Below, piece by piece: positions 7,423-14,348 of a stretch of DNA of 23,624 nucleotides (the stretch's first letter is position 1; every line of letters begins with the position of its first letter). Source of the DNA: Nocardioides sp. (GTDB lineage Bacteria > Actinomycetota > Actinomycetes > Propionibacteriales > Nocardioidaceae); the NCBI GenBank assembly GCA_029264225.1, contig JARICB010000441.1, positions 1-23,624 on the forward strand. The letters are read 5' to 3'. The notes below the pieces were generated by a model. The model ran no database searches and was not told where the DNA came from. It saw nothing but the letters and a program-made list of their open reading frames with translations. Both the position numbers and the translations under genes were made by a program.

Positions 7423-8811
7423 ATGAGTTCGACGTCCGCCACTCCCACTCCCCGCCGCCGATTGCGACTCCCCTCCTTCGGCGTCCAGGTCCTGATCGGC
7501 CTCGTGCTCGGTGTCCTCGTCGGGCTCCTCGCCCGCTCCATGGGACCGGACGGCATCGATGCCGCGACGGGAGTCGCCGACCCCAACTGGCTGACCGAGA
7601 CCCTTTCCACCGTCGGGGGGATCTTCGTGACGCTGCTGCGCACGATCGTGCCGCCCCTGGTCTTCTTGGCGATCGTCGCCTCGATCGCCAACTTGCGTGA
7701 CGTGACCGGCGCCGCCCGCCTGGCGTGGAAGACGCTGGCCTGGTTCGCGATCACTGCCTTGATCGCGGTGGGCATCGGCATCACGCTCGGGCTGGTCCTC
7801 CAACCCGGCGACCACGCCAGCGTCTCGCGCGACGCGGCCGCGGCCCCCTCCACCACTGGTTCTTGGCTCGACTTCCTGACCGGTCTGGTGCCCGCCAACA
7901 TGCTCGGACTCGAGGGGTACGCCGGTGACGACGGCTCGGTCGGGATGTCCTTCAACGTGCTCCAGATCCTGGTCGTGGCCATCGCCGTCGGCATCGCGAC
8001 CCTGCAGATCGGCTCCGCCGCGGATCCGTTCCTGACGGTGGTTCGTTCGGCGCTGGCAGTGGTGCAGAAGGTGCTGTGGTGGGTCATCCTGCTGGCACCG
8101 GTCGCGACCGTAGGGCTGCTCGGCAAGGCAGTCGCCAGCTACGGCTGGGACGCCCTGGGCTCGCTCGCGACGTTCACGGTCGCGATCTACCTCGGTCTCG
8201 CGATCGTGCTGCTCGGCGTCTACCCGGTGTTGCTGCGCCTCAACGGCCTCTCGGTCAAGCAGTTCTTCTCCGGCGCCTGGCCCGCCCTTTCATTGGCGTT
8301 CGTGTCGCGCTCGTCCATCGGCACGATGCCGGTGACGCAGTCGGTCACCGAGCGCAGCCTCGGCGTACCGCGGGCCTACGCGTCCTTCGCCGTACCGCTC
8401 GGCGCGACCACCAAGATGGACGGCTGCGCCTCGATCTACCCGGCCGTCTCGGCGATCTTCGTGGCGCAGTTCTTCGGCCTCGATCTGTCCATTACCGACT
8501 ACGTACTGATCGCCTTCGTCTCGGTCATCGGATCGGCAGCCACCGCCGGCGTCACGGGCGCCACCGTGATGCTTACCTTGACCCTCTCGACCCTCGGCCT
8601 GCCGCTCGAAGGCGTCGGCCTGCTCCTCGCCATCGACCCGATCCTGGACATGGGTCGGACCGCGGTCAACGTCGCCGGGCAGGCCCTGGTGCCGACGCTG
8701 GTCGCCAAGCGCGAAGGCATTCTCGATCTCGATACCTACAACGCCCGGCGCACCGGCGCCGCCTGGCAGCCGGAGCCGACCACCGATGAGGTGCTGGTCC
8801 CAGCCTCCTGA
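7423..8811 (+). CDS. Dicarboxylate/amino acid:cation symporter (DAACS family)
   Basis: A 462-residue, highly hydrophobic secondary transporter of the GltPh/DctA (SLC1-like) fold. Visible family marks are the serine-rich hairpin SRSSIGTMP (about 295-303), the unwound-helix motif GATTKMDG (about 327-334, NMDGT in GltPh) and the substrate/cation helix DPILDMGRTAVNVAGQ (405-420). That helix holds the Asp, Arg, Thr and Asn (409, 412, 413, 416) which in GltPh bind the substrate amino and carboxyl groups. The last position is Gln420, where GltPh has a sodium-binding Asp. The likely substrate is an acidic or small amino acid or a C4-dicarboxylate, taken up with Na+ or H+; sequence alone does not decide. 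The ATG at 7423 has AAAGGA 6 nt upstream; an earlier in-frame start at 7360 has no site. It appears monocistronic, with a 272-nt gap before it. Confidence 0.9.
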   Translation: MSSTSATPTPRRRLRLPSFGVQVLIGLVLGVLVGLLARSMGPDGIDAATGVADPNWLTETLSTVGGIFVTLLRTIVPPLVFLAIVASIANLRDVTGAARLAWKTLAWFAITALIAVGIGITLGLVLQPGDHASVSRDAAAAPSTTGSWLDFLTGLVPANMLGLEGYAGDDGSVGMSFNVLQILVVAIAVGIATLQIGSAADPFLTVVRSALAVVQKVLWWVILLAPVATVGLLGKAVASYGWDALGSLATFTVAIYLGLAIVLLGVYPVLLRLNGLSVKQFFSGAWPALSLAFVSRSSIGTMPVTQSVTERSLGVPRAYASFAVPLGATTKMDGCASIYPAVSAIFVAQFFGLDLSITDYVLIAFVSVIGSAATAGVTGATVMLTLTLSTLGLPLEGVGLLLAIDPILDMGRTAVNVAGQALVPTLVAKREGILDLDTYNARRTGAAWQPEPTTDEVLVPAS

Positions 8812-8821
8812 GGCATGCGGG

Positions 8822-8835
8822 GTGACGTAGGTCAC
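8822..8835. promoter_or_regulatory. CRP/GlxR-like palindrome upstream of the DUF3311-mctP operon
   Basis: GTGACGTAGGTCAC fits the CRP consensus GTGA-N6-TCAC exactly and is followed by A as in TCACA. Its centre is about 28 nt before the predicted transcription start at 8857, overlapping the -35 region. Binding there would more likely repress or modulate than activate by a classical class I or II route. Carbon-source control of a carboxylate transporter fits cAMP-CRP/GlxR regulation, but another factor using the same palindrome is possible. Confidence 0.55.
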
Positions 8836-8844
8836 ATCCGGGCG

Positions 8845-8850
8845 TAACCT
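8845..8850 (+). promoter_or_regulatory. Leaderless -10 element for the DUF3311 gene
   Basis: TAACCT matches TANNNT and ends 6 nt before ATG 8857. No Shine-Dalgarno precedes the ATG. Confidence 0.5.
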
Positions 8851-8856
8851 GCCGAG

Positions 8857-9150
8857 ATGAGTCTCGGCAGCCAGAATGATCGACCGCGCCCTGAGGACGG
8901 CCCACCTCCGACCAACAGGGCAATGATGATCGCGGCAGGCGTGCTGCTCGTGATCCCGATCATCGCGCTCATGGCGGTGCCGACGTATGCCAAACAGGGC
9001 CCGGAACTCTTCGGCTTCCCATTCTTCTTCTGGTACCAGTTCGTGTGGGTGTTCCTGTGCTCGGGGCTGACCTACAGCGCCTACCGGCTCACTCTGGCTG
9101 CCCGGCCCAAGCCTTCCGCGAAGCCGGACCCCTCCGGGGAGGTGAAGTGA
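8857..9150 (+). CDS. DUF3311 small membrane protein, partner of the MctP symporter
   Basis: A 97-residue protein with a polar, Pro-rich N-terminus, one hydrophobic span (about 23-45), the short motif GPELFGFPFFFWYQF (about 49-63) running into a second span (about 57-80), and a basic tail. The GFPFFFWYQ core is characteristic of DUF3311, a small two-helix protein encoded directly before MctP/ActP-like sodium:solute symporters in many bacteria. It is probably an accessory subunit of the carrier. Its stop overlaps the likely GTG start of the symporter gene (GTGA), indicating translational coupling and 1:1 production. The start is leaderless (TAACCT at 8845-8850). Function beyond the pairing is unknown. 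Confidence 0.85.
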   Translation: MSLGSQNDRPRPEDGPPPTNRAMMIAAGVLLVIPIIALMAVPTYAKQGPELFGFPFFFWYQFVWVFLCSGLTYSAYRLTLAARPKPSAKPDPSGEVK

Positions 9151-10817
9151 GCGCGGGGGCGCTGTCGATGGCAGCAGACACCGAGGTCAACGTCACGGCC
9201 CTCACCGTCCTGATCGTCTTGTTCACCCTGGTGGCCGTCGCGGGTTTCCTGGCGTCGAGGTTCAAGCGCGGCGACGGCCTCGAGTCCCTCGACGAATGGG
9301 GGCTCGGCGGCCGAAAGTTCGGCACCTGGATCACTTGGTTCCTGCTCGGTGGCGACCTCTACACGGCCTACACGTTCGTGGCGGTGCCGGCTGCCATGTT
9401 CGCGCTCGGCTCCGTCGCCGGATTCTTCGCCGTGCCGTACACGATCGTGCTCTACCCCATCATCTTCATCTTCATGGCCCGCCTCTGGTCGGTCAGTCAC
9501 CGCCACGGCTACGTCACGACGGCCGACTTCGTCCGCGGCCGATACAACAGCCGAGGGCTGTCGCTCGCGGTCGCCGTCACGGGCTTCGTGGCAACCATGC
9601 CCTACATCGCACTCCAGTTGGTCGGAATCCAGGCCGTGCTGGAGGTGGCCGGGATCGGCGGCAACGACAACATCATTGCCAAGGACGCGCCCCTGTTCAT
9701 CGCCTTCGCGGTGCTGGCCGCCTTCACCTACTCCAGCGGACTCCGGGCACCGGCCGTGATCGCCTTCGTCAAGGACATCCTGATCTACCTCGTCATCATC
9801 GTCGCGGTGATCTACCTGCCCGGACAGGTCGGCGGTTGGGAGAACATCTTCGGCTCCGCGCAGGAGAAGATGGCGGCCACCAACCAGGTGACCGGCAAGC
9901 CAACGGGCGCGTTCATCCCCGGCGCTGGTGCGGGCTGGGCCTACGCGACGTTGGCCCTCGGGTCGGCCCTGGCCCTGTTCATGTATCCACACTCGGTAAC
10001 TGCGTCGCTGTCCTCCAACAGTCGCAACACCATCCGACGCAACGCCGCGATCCTGCCGGCCTACTCCTTCGTGCTGGGCTTGCTGGCGCTGCTCGGCTGG
10101 GTGGCCATCGCGGCCGGAACGAACCCGATCGGCCTCGATGGCGAGGCCAACGCACAACTGGTGATCCCTCAGTTGTTCGAGGACATGTTCCCGGCCTGGT
10201 TCGCGGGAGTGGCCTTCTCGGCGATCGCCATCGGCGCGCTCGTACCGGCGGCGATCATGTCCATCGCTGCCGCCAACACCTTCAGCCGCAACATCTACAA
10301 GGAGTGGCTCAAGCCCGACGCCACTGCGAAGCAGGAGGCCAAGGTGTCCAAGTTGATGTCGCTGGTCGTGAAGGCGTTCGCGCTGATCTTCGTGCTCACC
10401 CTGGACAAGCAGAATGCGATCAACTTCCAACTCCTCGGCGGCATCTGGATCCTCCAGACCTTCCCCGCAGTCGTCTTCAGCCTGTTCACACGCTGGTTCC
10501 ACCGCTATGCCCTGTTCGCCGGCTGGGCCGTGTCGATGGTCTACGGCACAGTAGAGGCCTACCAGGTCGTCAACCCGGCCACCGGAAAACACTTCGGTGG
10601 ATCCCTCGCCCTGATGCCTGGGATCGAGGAACTCGGTTACATCGCCTTGACCGCCTTCGTTCTCAACGTGACGATCTCGATCGTCCTGAGCGCGATCCTC
10701 AACGCTCTGAAGGTCTCGAACGGCCAGGACGAGACCATCGCCTTCGACTATTTCGCCGATACGGACGACCCGCGCGTCCAAAAGAACCTCACTGAGCAAG
10801 CCCCGGGCGAGCCCTGA
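9147..10817 (+). CDS. mctP: Sodium:solute symporter, MctP-type monocarboxylate permease
   Basis: A 556-residue SSS-family transporter with about 13 membrane segments. Its N-terminal region (LDEWGLGGRKFGTWITWFLLGGDLYTAYTF, given here as adjoining motifs DEWGLGGRKFG and LLGGDLYTAYTF) is the typical SSS opening. ADFVRGRYNSRGL follows, and an IAAANTFSRNIYKEW segment late in the protein matches MctP/ActP/PutP relatives. The preceding DUF3311 gene points to the MctP branch, which in Rhizobium imports pyruvate, lactate, acetate, propionate and alanine with a cation. The GTG at 9147 is preferred because GGGGAGG (9136-9142) lies 4 nt upstream and it overlaps the DUF3311 stop; ATG 9168 is an alternative. 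Transcription is probably controlled from the CRP-like site at 8822-8835. The exact substrate range is inferred. Confidence 0.88.
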   Translation: MSAGALSMAADTEVNVTALTVLIVLFTLVAVAGFLASRFKRGDGLESLDEWGLGGRKFGTWITWFLLGGDLYTAYTFVAVPAAMFALGSVAGFFAVPYTIVLYPIIFIFMARLWSVSHRHGYVTTADFVRGRYNSRGLSLAVAVTGFVATMPYIALQLVGIQAVLEVAGIGGNDNIIAKDAPLFIAFAVLAAFTYSSGLRAPAVIAFVKDILIYLVIIVAVIYLPGQVGGWENIFGSAQEKMAATNQVTGKPTGAFIPGAGAGWAYATLALGSALALFMYPHSVTASLSSNSRNTIRRNAAILPAYSFVLGLLALLGWVAIAAGTNPIGLDGEANAQLVIPQLFEDMFPAWFAGVAFSAIAIGALVPAAIMSIAAANTFSRNIYKEWLKPDATAKQEAKVSKLMSLVVKAFALIFVLTLDKQNAINFQLLGGIWILQTFPAVVFSLFTRWFHRYALFAGWAVSMVYGTVEAYQVVNPATGKHFGGSLALMPGIEELGYIALTAFVLNVTISIVLSAILNALKVSNGQDETIAFDYFADTDDPRVQKNLTEQAPGEP

Positions 10818-10867
10818 GTCGATCCTGACCCACATCCCGGCGAACCTCAGAGCGTTCTGATTGCCCT

Positions 10868-10882
10868 CTGCGCGCAGCGCAG
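10868..10882 (+). terminator. Weak hairpin after mctP
   Basis: CTGCGC-GCA-GCGCAG forms a 6-bp GC-rich stem about 50 nt after the mctP stop. There is no U-run, so it is only a possible Rho-independent stop. Confidence 0.25.
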
Positions 10883-10974
10883 TGGCGGTCGCGGCAGAGC
10901 GCCCCAGCCACTTGCGGCACAATAGCCGCGGACTGGAAGACCCGGACCCGATCTCCGGGCGTCATTCCGATCCC

Positions 10975-11048
10975 GCCCCCGTAGCTCAGCTGTATAGAGC
11001 AAGAGCCTTCTAATCTCTAGGTCGCAGGTTCGAATCCTGCCGGGGGCG
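10975..11048 (+). tRNA. tRNA-Arg (anticodon UCU)
   Basis: A cloverleaf can be drawn. Acceptor GCCCCCG/CGGGGGC (7 bp), D stem GCTC/GAGC, anticodon loop CTTCTAA (anticodon TCT, reading AGA/AGG), variable AGGTC, T arm GCAGG-TTCGAAT-CCTGC, discriminator G. The 3' CCA is not encoded. The anticodon stem AGAGC/TCTCT has a C-U mismatch at the closing 31-39 pair. A hairpin (CCCGGA/TCCGGG at 10941-10959) lies in the leader. Confidence 0.93.
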
Positions 11049-11117
11049 CACACGTGATGTGGGAGATGCTCGCCACAAAGTTGCCACTCACAACCACCGA
11101 CCGGCCAGACTGCGCGG

Positions 11118-11945
11118 GTGACCTTTTCTTTCTTCACCGCTGACGATGCCGACACGCTGACCCCGACCGACGTGGCGCGCAGCCTGTGGAGCGCCGACCA
11201 GATGCACGGCGTAGCCATCAGCGGCGCGATGGCCCGCGGTATCGAGAAGGCCGTTACCCGTACCGACCTGCGGCCGGCGCGCTACACCCTCGACATGTTC
11301 CGCCCCGCCTCCATGGCGCCGTTCACCGTCGAGACCACGATCGTGCGCGACGGCAAGCGCATCTGCCTGGTCGATGCTCATCTGCTCCAGGAAGGCGAGA
11401 TCAAGATCCGGGCCAGCGCGATCTTCCTCAAGCCCACCGAGGACCCGGACGGCCAGGTCTGGCAGCCCAGCGACAACCCGACACCGCCCCTCGAGGTACC
11501 GGTGCTGACCGAGCCGACCGTGCCGTGGTTCGCCAGCGACATGCCGTGGTCGCAGAACTTCGGTGATCACCAGAACGCTGGCCGCAAGCAGACCTGGCAG
11601 TACGGCGTTCCGGTCGTGGCCAACGAGGTGCCGAGCCCGTTCCAGGCGGTCGCCAGCATCGCCGATGGCACCACGATGGCCTGCAACTGGGGCAGCAAGG
11701 GCGTGCAGTACATCAACACCGACATCACGCTGACACTGTCGCGGCTCCCGAGTTCCCTCGAGATCGGCCTGCGCGGCGAGCGGTGGTCGGGCCACGACGG
11801 CATCGCCGTCGGCGTGGCCACCGTCTATGACCGCGAGGGCGTGGTCGGCCAGTCGATGGTCACCTCGCTCAACAACGCCCGCCGCTCGGTCGACTTCAAG
11901 GAGCACGAATTCGCCGAGGACGGCAGTCGCACCAGCCGCGCCTGA
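11118..11945 (+). CDS. Acyl-CoA thioesterase-like double-hotdog protein
   Basis: A 275-residue protein with the layout of the thioesterase-like superfamily (TesB-like, 4HBT_3). An N-terminal hotdog contains HGVAISGAMARGIEKA (about 33-48) and RPARYTLDMFRPASMAPF (about 55-72), resembling the R-xx-L-tv-F-LRP core of these enzymes. A second hotdog follows from about 130 to 255, containing the GLRGERWSGHDGIAVGVATVYD segment in two adjoining parts (LRGERWSGHDG, AVGVATVYD). The family hydrolyses acyl-CoA esters; no catalytic residue is certain from reading alone, so some members may not be enzymes. The GTG at 11118 is preceded by CAGACT at 11106-11111, an imperfect leaderless -10, and by no ribosome site. 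It stands alone between tRNA-Arg and a convergent operon. Confidence 0.78.
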   Translation: MTFSFFTADDADTLTPTDVARSLWSADQMHGVAISGAMARGIEKAVTRTDLRPARYTLDMFRPASMAPFTVETTIVRDGKRICLVDAHLLQEGEIKIRASAIFLKPTEDPDGQVWQPSDNPTPPLEVPVLTEPTVPWFASDMPWSQNFGDHQNAGRKQTWQYGVPVVANEVPSPFQAVASIADGTTMACNWGSKGVQYINTDITLTLSRLPSSLEIGLRGERWSGHDGIAVGVATVYDREGVVGQSMVTSLNNARRSVDFKEHEFAEDGSRTSRA

Positions 11946-12018
11946 GGATGCCGAGGCGGCTCCCGGATCGGCGCGCCTCCCTGCTGCTCCCCTGCAGGGC
12001 CGCTAGAAAAGGCCCTAC

Positions 12019-12045
12019 GCCCGGCGAGGTATGAGCTCGCCGGGC
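12019..12045. terminator. Bidirectional hairpin between convergent genes
   Basis: GCCCGGCGAG and CTCGCCGGGC form a perfect 10-bp stem around a 7-nt loop (12029-12035). It lies between the thioesterase gene and the convergent deaminase gene, so it can end transcription from both sides. There is no strong U-run on either strand. Confidence 0.55.
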
Positions 12046-12078
12046 TACCGTCCTTGACTGATCAGTGACCTCGCCTGA

Positions 12079-13104
12079 TCAGCCGACGTAGTCGTCGATC
12101 TCTGTGAGAATCCTGCTCGCCACCTCAGGCGGTGCGAACGACGCACGCACCGCGGCCCGCGACAGGTCGGCGACGCCATCGCGGTCGAGCGCGAGCAGTT
12201 CGGCGGCGATCGCATACTCCTGGTTGAGGCTGGTGCCGAACATCGGCGGGTCATCCGAGTTGATCGTCACCGGCACGCCGGCAGCGACGAACGTGGCAAG
12301 CGGGTGTTCGGCCAGGGTGGCCACTGCGCGAGTCGCGACATTAGAGGACGGGCAGACCTCCAACGTGATGCCCGACGCCGCCAGGTGTGCGAGCAGGGCG
12401 GGGTCGGCCGCCGACGACGTGCCGTGACCGATCCGTTCGGCGCCGAGCAACCGCACCGCGTCCCACACGGTCTCGGGGCCGGTGGTCTCCCCCGCGTGCG
12501 GCACCGAGTGCAGGCCAGCGGCGCGGGCCGCGTCGAAATGGGGTTGGAACTGCGGCCGAGGCACACCGATCTCCGGTCCCCCGAGGCCAAACCCGACCAA
12601 GGCCGACGGACCGTGGTCGAGCGCATAGGCCAAGGTGGCGTCTGCAGCCGGGATCCCCAGCTCGCCGGGGATGTCGTAGACCCAACGCAGCACCAGGCCG
12701 AAGTCGCGCTCGGCCGCCACCCGCGCATCCTCGATCGCCTCGGTGTAGGCCTCGATCGACATTCCGATGTCGTCGCGCTCGGGCCGGACGGAGGTGTAGG
12801 GCGTGCAGGTCAGCTCGGCATAGCGCAGCCGCTGCCCTTCGGCCATCTCCCGTGCCACCTCGTAGGTCAGGGTGCGCACGTCCTGCGGCGTACGGACGAT
12901 GTCGACCACCGCCAAGTAGACGTCGATGAAGTGGGCGAAGTCGCGGAACTCGAAGAACTTGCGCAGCTCGTCGGGGTCGCTCGGGACTGTCCCGGGGTGC
13001 CGGGCCGCCAGTTCGGCGACGATCCGAGGCGAGGCCGAGCCCACCTGGTGGACGTGCAGCTCGGCCTTGGGCAGCCCGGCGATGAAGTCCGTCAGATCGC
13101 TCAC
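12079..13104 (-). CDS. Adenosine deaminase family (adenosine or aminodeoxyfutalosine deaminase)
   Basis: A 341-residue TIM-barrel amidohydrolase with all metal and catalytic marks of the Add family. H17 and H19 sit in ELHVHQVGS, H203 and E206 in VPHAGETTG, H227 in RIGHG, and D284-D285 in INSDDPPMFGTSL; VCPSSN is at 250-255. It hydrolyses the 6-amino group of a purine nucleoside to inosine or a related product. The N-terminal motif HVHQVGSASPR matches a Streptomyces branch (HHVGSASPR) that includes an aminodeoxyfutalosine deaminase of the futalosine menaquinone pathway, so that substrate is a real alternative to adenosine. The GTG start at 13104 overlaps the stop of the DsbA-like gene (GTGA); longer in-frame starts would lie inside that gene. 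It is last in the MauE-DsbA-deaminase operon. Confidence 0.88.
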   Translation of the reverse strand: MSDLTDFIAGLPKAELHVHQVGSASPRIVAELAARHPGTVPSDPDELRKFFEFRDFAHFIDVYLAVVDIVRTPQDVRTLTYEVAREMAEGQRLRYAELTCTPYTSVRPERDDIGMSIEAYTEAIEDARVAAERDFGLVLRWVYDIPGELGIPAADATLAYALDHGPSALVGFGLGGPEIGVPRPQFQPHFDAARAAGLHSVPHAGETTGPETVWDAVRLLGAERIGHGTSSAADPALLAHLAASGITLEVCPSSNVATRAVATLAEHPLATFVAAGVPVTINSDDPPMFGTSLNQEYAIAAELLALDRDGVADLSRAAVRASFAPPEVASRILTEIDDYVG

Positions 13105-13811
13105 TTCAACAGCTCGGGAAGTTTCCCTGCCTCGATCGCCTCGCCGTCGACCAGCACCGTAGGCGTGCCCTGGACCTTCGCGTCGGTCGCGGCGCTGACA
13201 CCGTCGGCGACCCACCCCTTGAACTTGAGGTCCTTGATCGCGTCGCTGACCTCGGACTCGGTGGCGCCAGCCTCGACCGCCTGCTCGATCAGCCAGGCGT
13301 CGTCGGGGTAGGGCCCGGTCTCAACGGGCTGCTGAGCGTAGAGCTCGTCGTGGAACGTCTTGGCCACGTCGGGTCCGGCAGCGTCGAGCACCACCGCGAA
13401 GGCGTTAGTGGCCCGCTCGGAGTAGTCACCGAAGTTGGACAGGAAGTTGATCGGCCGGTATTCCACCGTGGCCCGTCCCTCGGCCACTGCCGTGTTGAGC
13501 TCTTCGCCCATCGCGGCCTCGAACGACTTGCACGCCGGGCACAGGAAGTCTTCGTAGATGACGACGTCATGCGCGGCGGAGTCCTCACCCAACTTCATTC
13601 CGAAGGTCGAGGTGGCACCAGCCGGAACGGGACCGCCCTTCGACTTTCCCGCCTCGTTCTGCAGCCAGAACGCCACGCCCGCGACGAGCAGGAGCGCAAC
13701 GACCACCGGAACGATGGTGAGCAGCCGGCGTTGCTTCTCCTTGCGGTTCTGCTCGGCCATCATGGCTGCGGCCCGAGCCGTTCGGTCAGCGGACTTCTTG
13801 GGCTTCGACAT
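13101..13811 (-). CDS. Membrane-anchored DsbA-like thiol oxidoreductase
   Basis: A 236-residue protein with a basic cytoplasmic head rich in Lys, Arg and Ala (1-30), one membrane anchor (about 31-50), a short linker and a thioredoxin-fold DsbA domain facing outward. The active site is FLCPACK with C91 and C94, and the cis-proline loop is GTPTVLV (T216-P217). Such proteins (Thioredoxin_4 / MdbA-like) introduce or shuffle disulfides in exported proteins of actinobacteria. ATG 13811 has a good Shine-Dalgarno (GAGAGGA, about 6 nt upstream). It overlaps the end of the MauE gene by 26 nt, and its stop overlaps the deaminase start, so all three genes are translated as one unit. The gene before it probably supplies its redox partner. 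Confidence 0.87.
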   Translation of the reverse strand: MSKPKKSADRTARAAAMMAEQNRKEKQRRLLTIVPVVVALLLVAGVAFWLQNEAGKSKGGPVPAGATSTFGMKLGEDSAAHDVVIYEDFLCPACKSFEAAMGEELNTAVAEGRATVEYRPINFLSNFGDYSERATNAFAVVLDAAGPDVAKTFHDELYAQQPVETGPYPDDAWLIEQAVEAGATESEVSDAIKDLKFKGWVADGVSAATDAKVQGTPTVLVDGEAIEAGKLPELLK

Positions 13812-14286
13812 TCAGTTCCTCTCGGTGTCCCGCAGGAGCGGGAAAAATGACAGCGTCCAGTGACCAGCGACTGCGCGGCCAGACTACGAGCCACGCAGAA
13901 AGCAGCAGCAGCCCCACATCTCGGGCGATCTCCACCGGATACTTGGAGGTCGCGTTCTCGATCTCCCCGCCGCCACCGAAGCAGCCGCAGTCGATCTGCA
14001 ACCCACGAGCCCAGGCGGCCGAGATCCCGATGATGAAAGCAATGAACAGCAGTGCCGACAGCACACCCATGGCCCGGGTCAGCAGGCCGAGGACAAGACA
14101 GACCCCGATCAACACCTCCACGACCGGCAGGGCAGTTCCCACCGTCGCGACGATGGCCTCCGGGAGGAGGTCGTAGGCCCGCACCGCGCGGATACTGGCT
14201 GCGGGGTCGCCGAGCTTGATCACGCCGGCAGCGATCCACACACTGCCGGTGACGAGCCGCGCCACCAGGGCGATCCACTGCTTCAC
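13786..14286 (-). CDS. MauE/DoxX-family membrane protein with a CxC motif
   Basis: A 166-residue protein with four predicted membrane helices (about 4-24, 45-68, 72-92, 118-136) and an IDCGCFGGGG loop bearing C100 and C102 just after the third helix. This is the MauE subgroup of the DoxX family. MauE is needed for methylamine dehydrogenase maturation, where many disulfides are formed, and is regarded as a redox partner of DsbA-like MauD. Here the next gene is a DsbA-like thioredoxin that overlaps it by 26 nt, so the natural inference is a two-protein oxidase system for exported thiols. The GTG start at 14286 is placed by TAGGAT at 14294-14299, 7 nt upstream; ATG 14292 is a possible alternative. 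Confidence 0.85.
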   Translation of the reverse strand: MKQWIALVARLVTGSVWIAAGVIKLGDPAASIRAVRAYDLLPEAIVATVGTALPVVEVLIGVCLVLGLLTRAMGVLSALLFIAFIIGISAAWARGLQIDCGCFGGGGEIENATSKYPVEIARDVGLLLLSAWLVVWPRSRWSLDAVIFPAPAGHREELNVEAQEVR

Positions 14287-14293
14287 GGCCAAG

Positions 14294-14299
14294 ATCCTA
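14294..14299 (-). promoter_or_regulatory. Leaderless -10 element for the MauE-DsbA operon
   Basis: Minus-strand TAGGAT ends 7 nt before GTG 14286. It lies back to back with the oligoribonuclease promoter at 14335-14340. Confidence 0.5.
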
Positions 14300-14334
14300 G
14301 GGCCATCGTCTGAACCGTTGCTGAGAGCCGTGGG

Positions 14335-14340
14335 TAGGGT
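14335..14340 (+). promoter_or_regulatory. Leaderless -10 element for orn
   Basis: TAGGGT ends 8 nt before GTG 14349, with no Shine-Dalgarno between them. Confidence 0.5.
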
Positions 14341-14348
14341 GACTGCTC

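Noticed and set aside
9081..10922. A very long minus-strand open frame (613 codons) opposite mctP
   Set aside because: It is a shadow frame caused by high GC. Its translation is rich in Asp, Glu, Gly, Arg and His without any domain, while the plus strand has clear SSS motifs and a Shine-Dalgarno.
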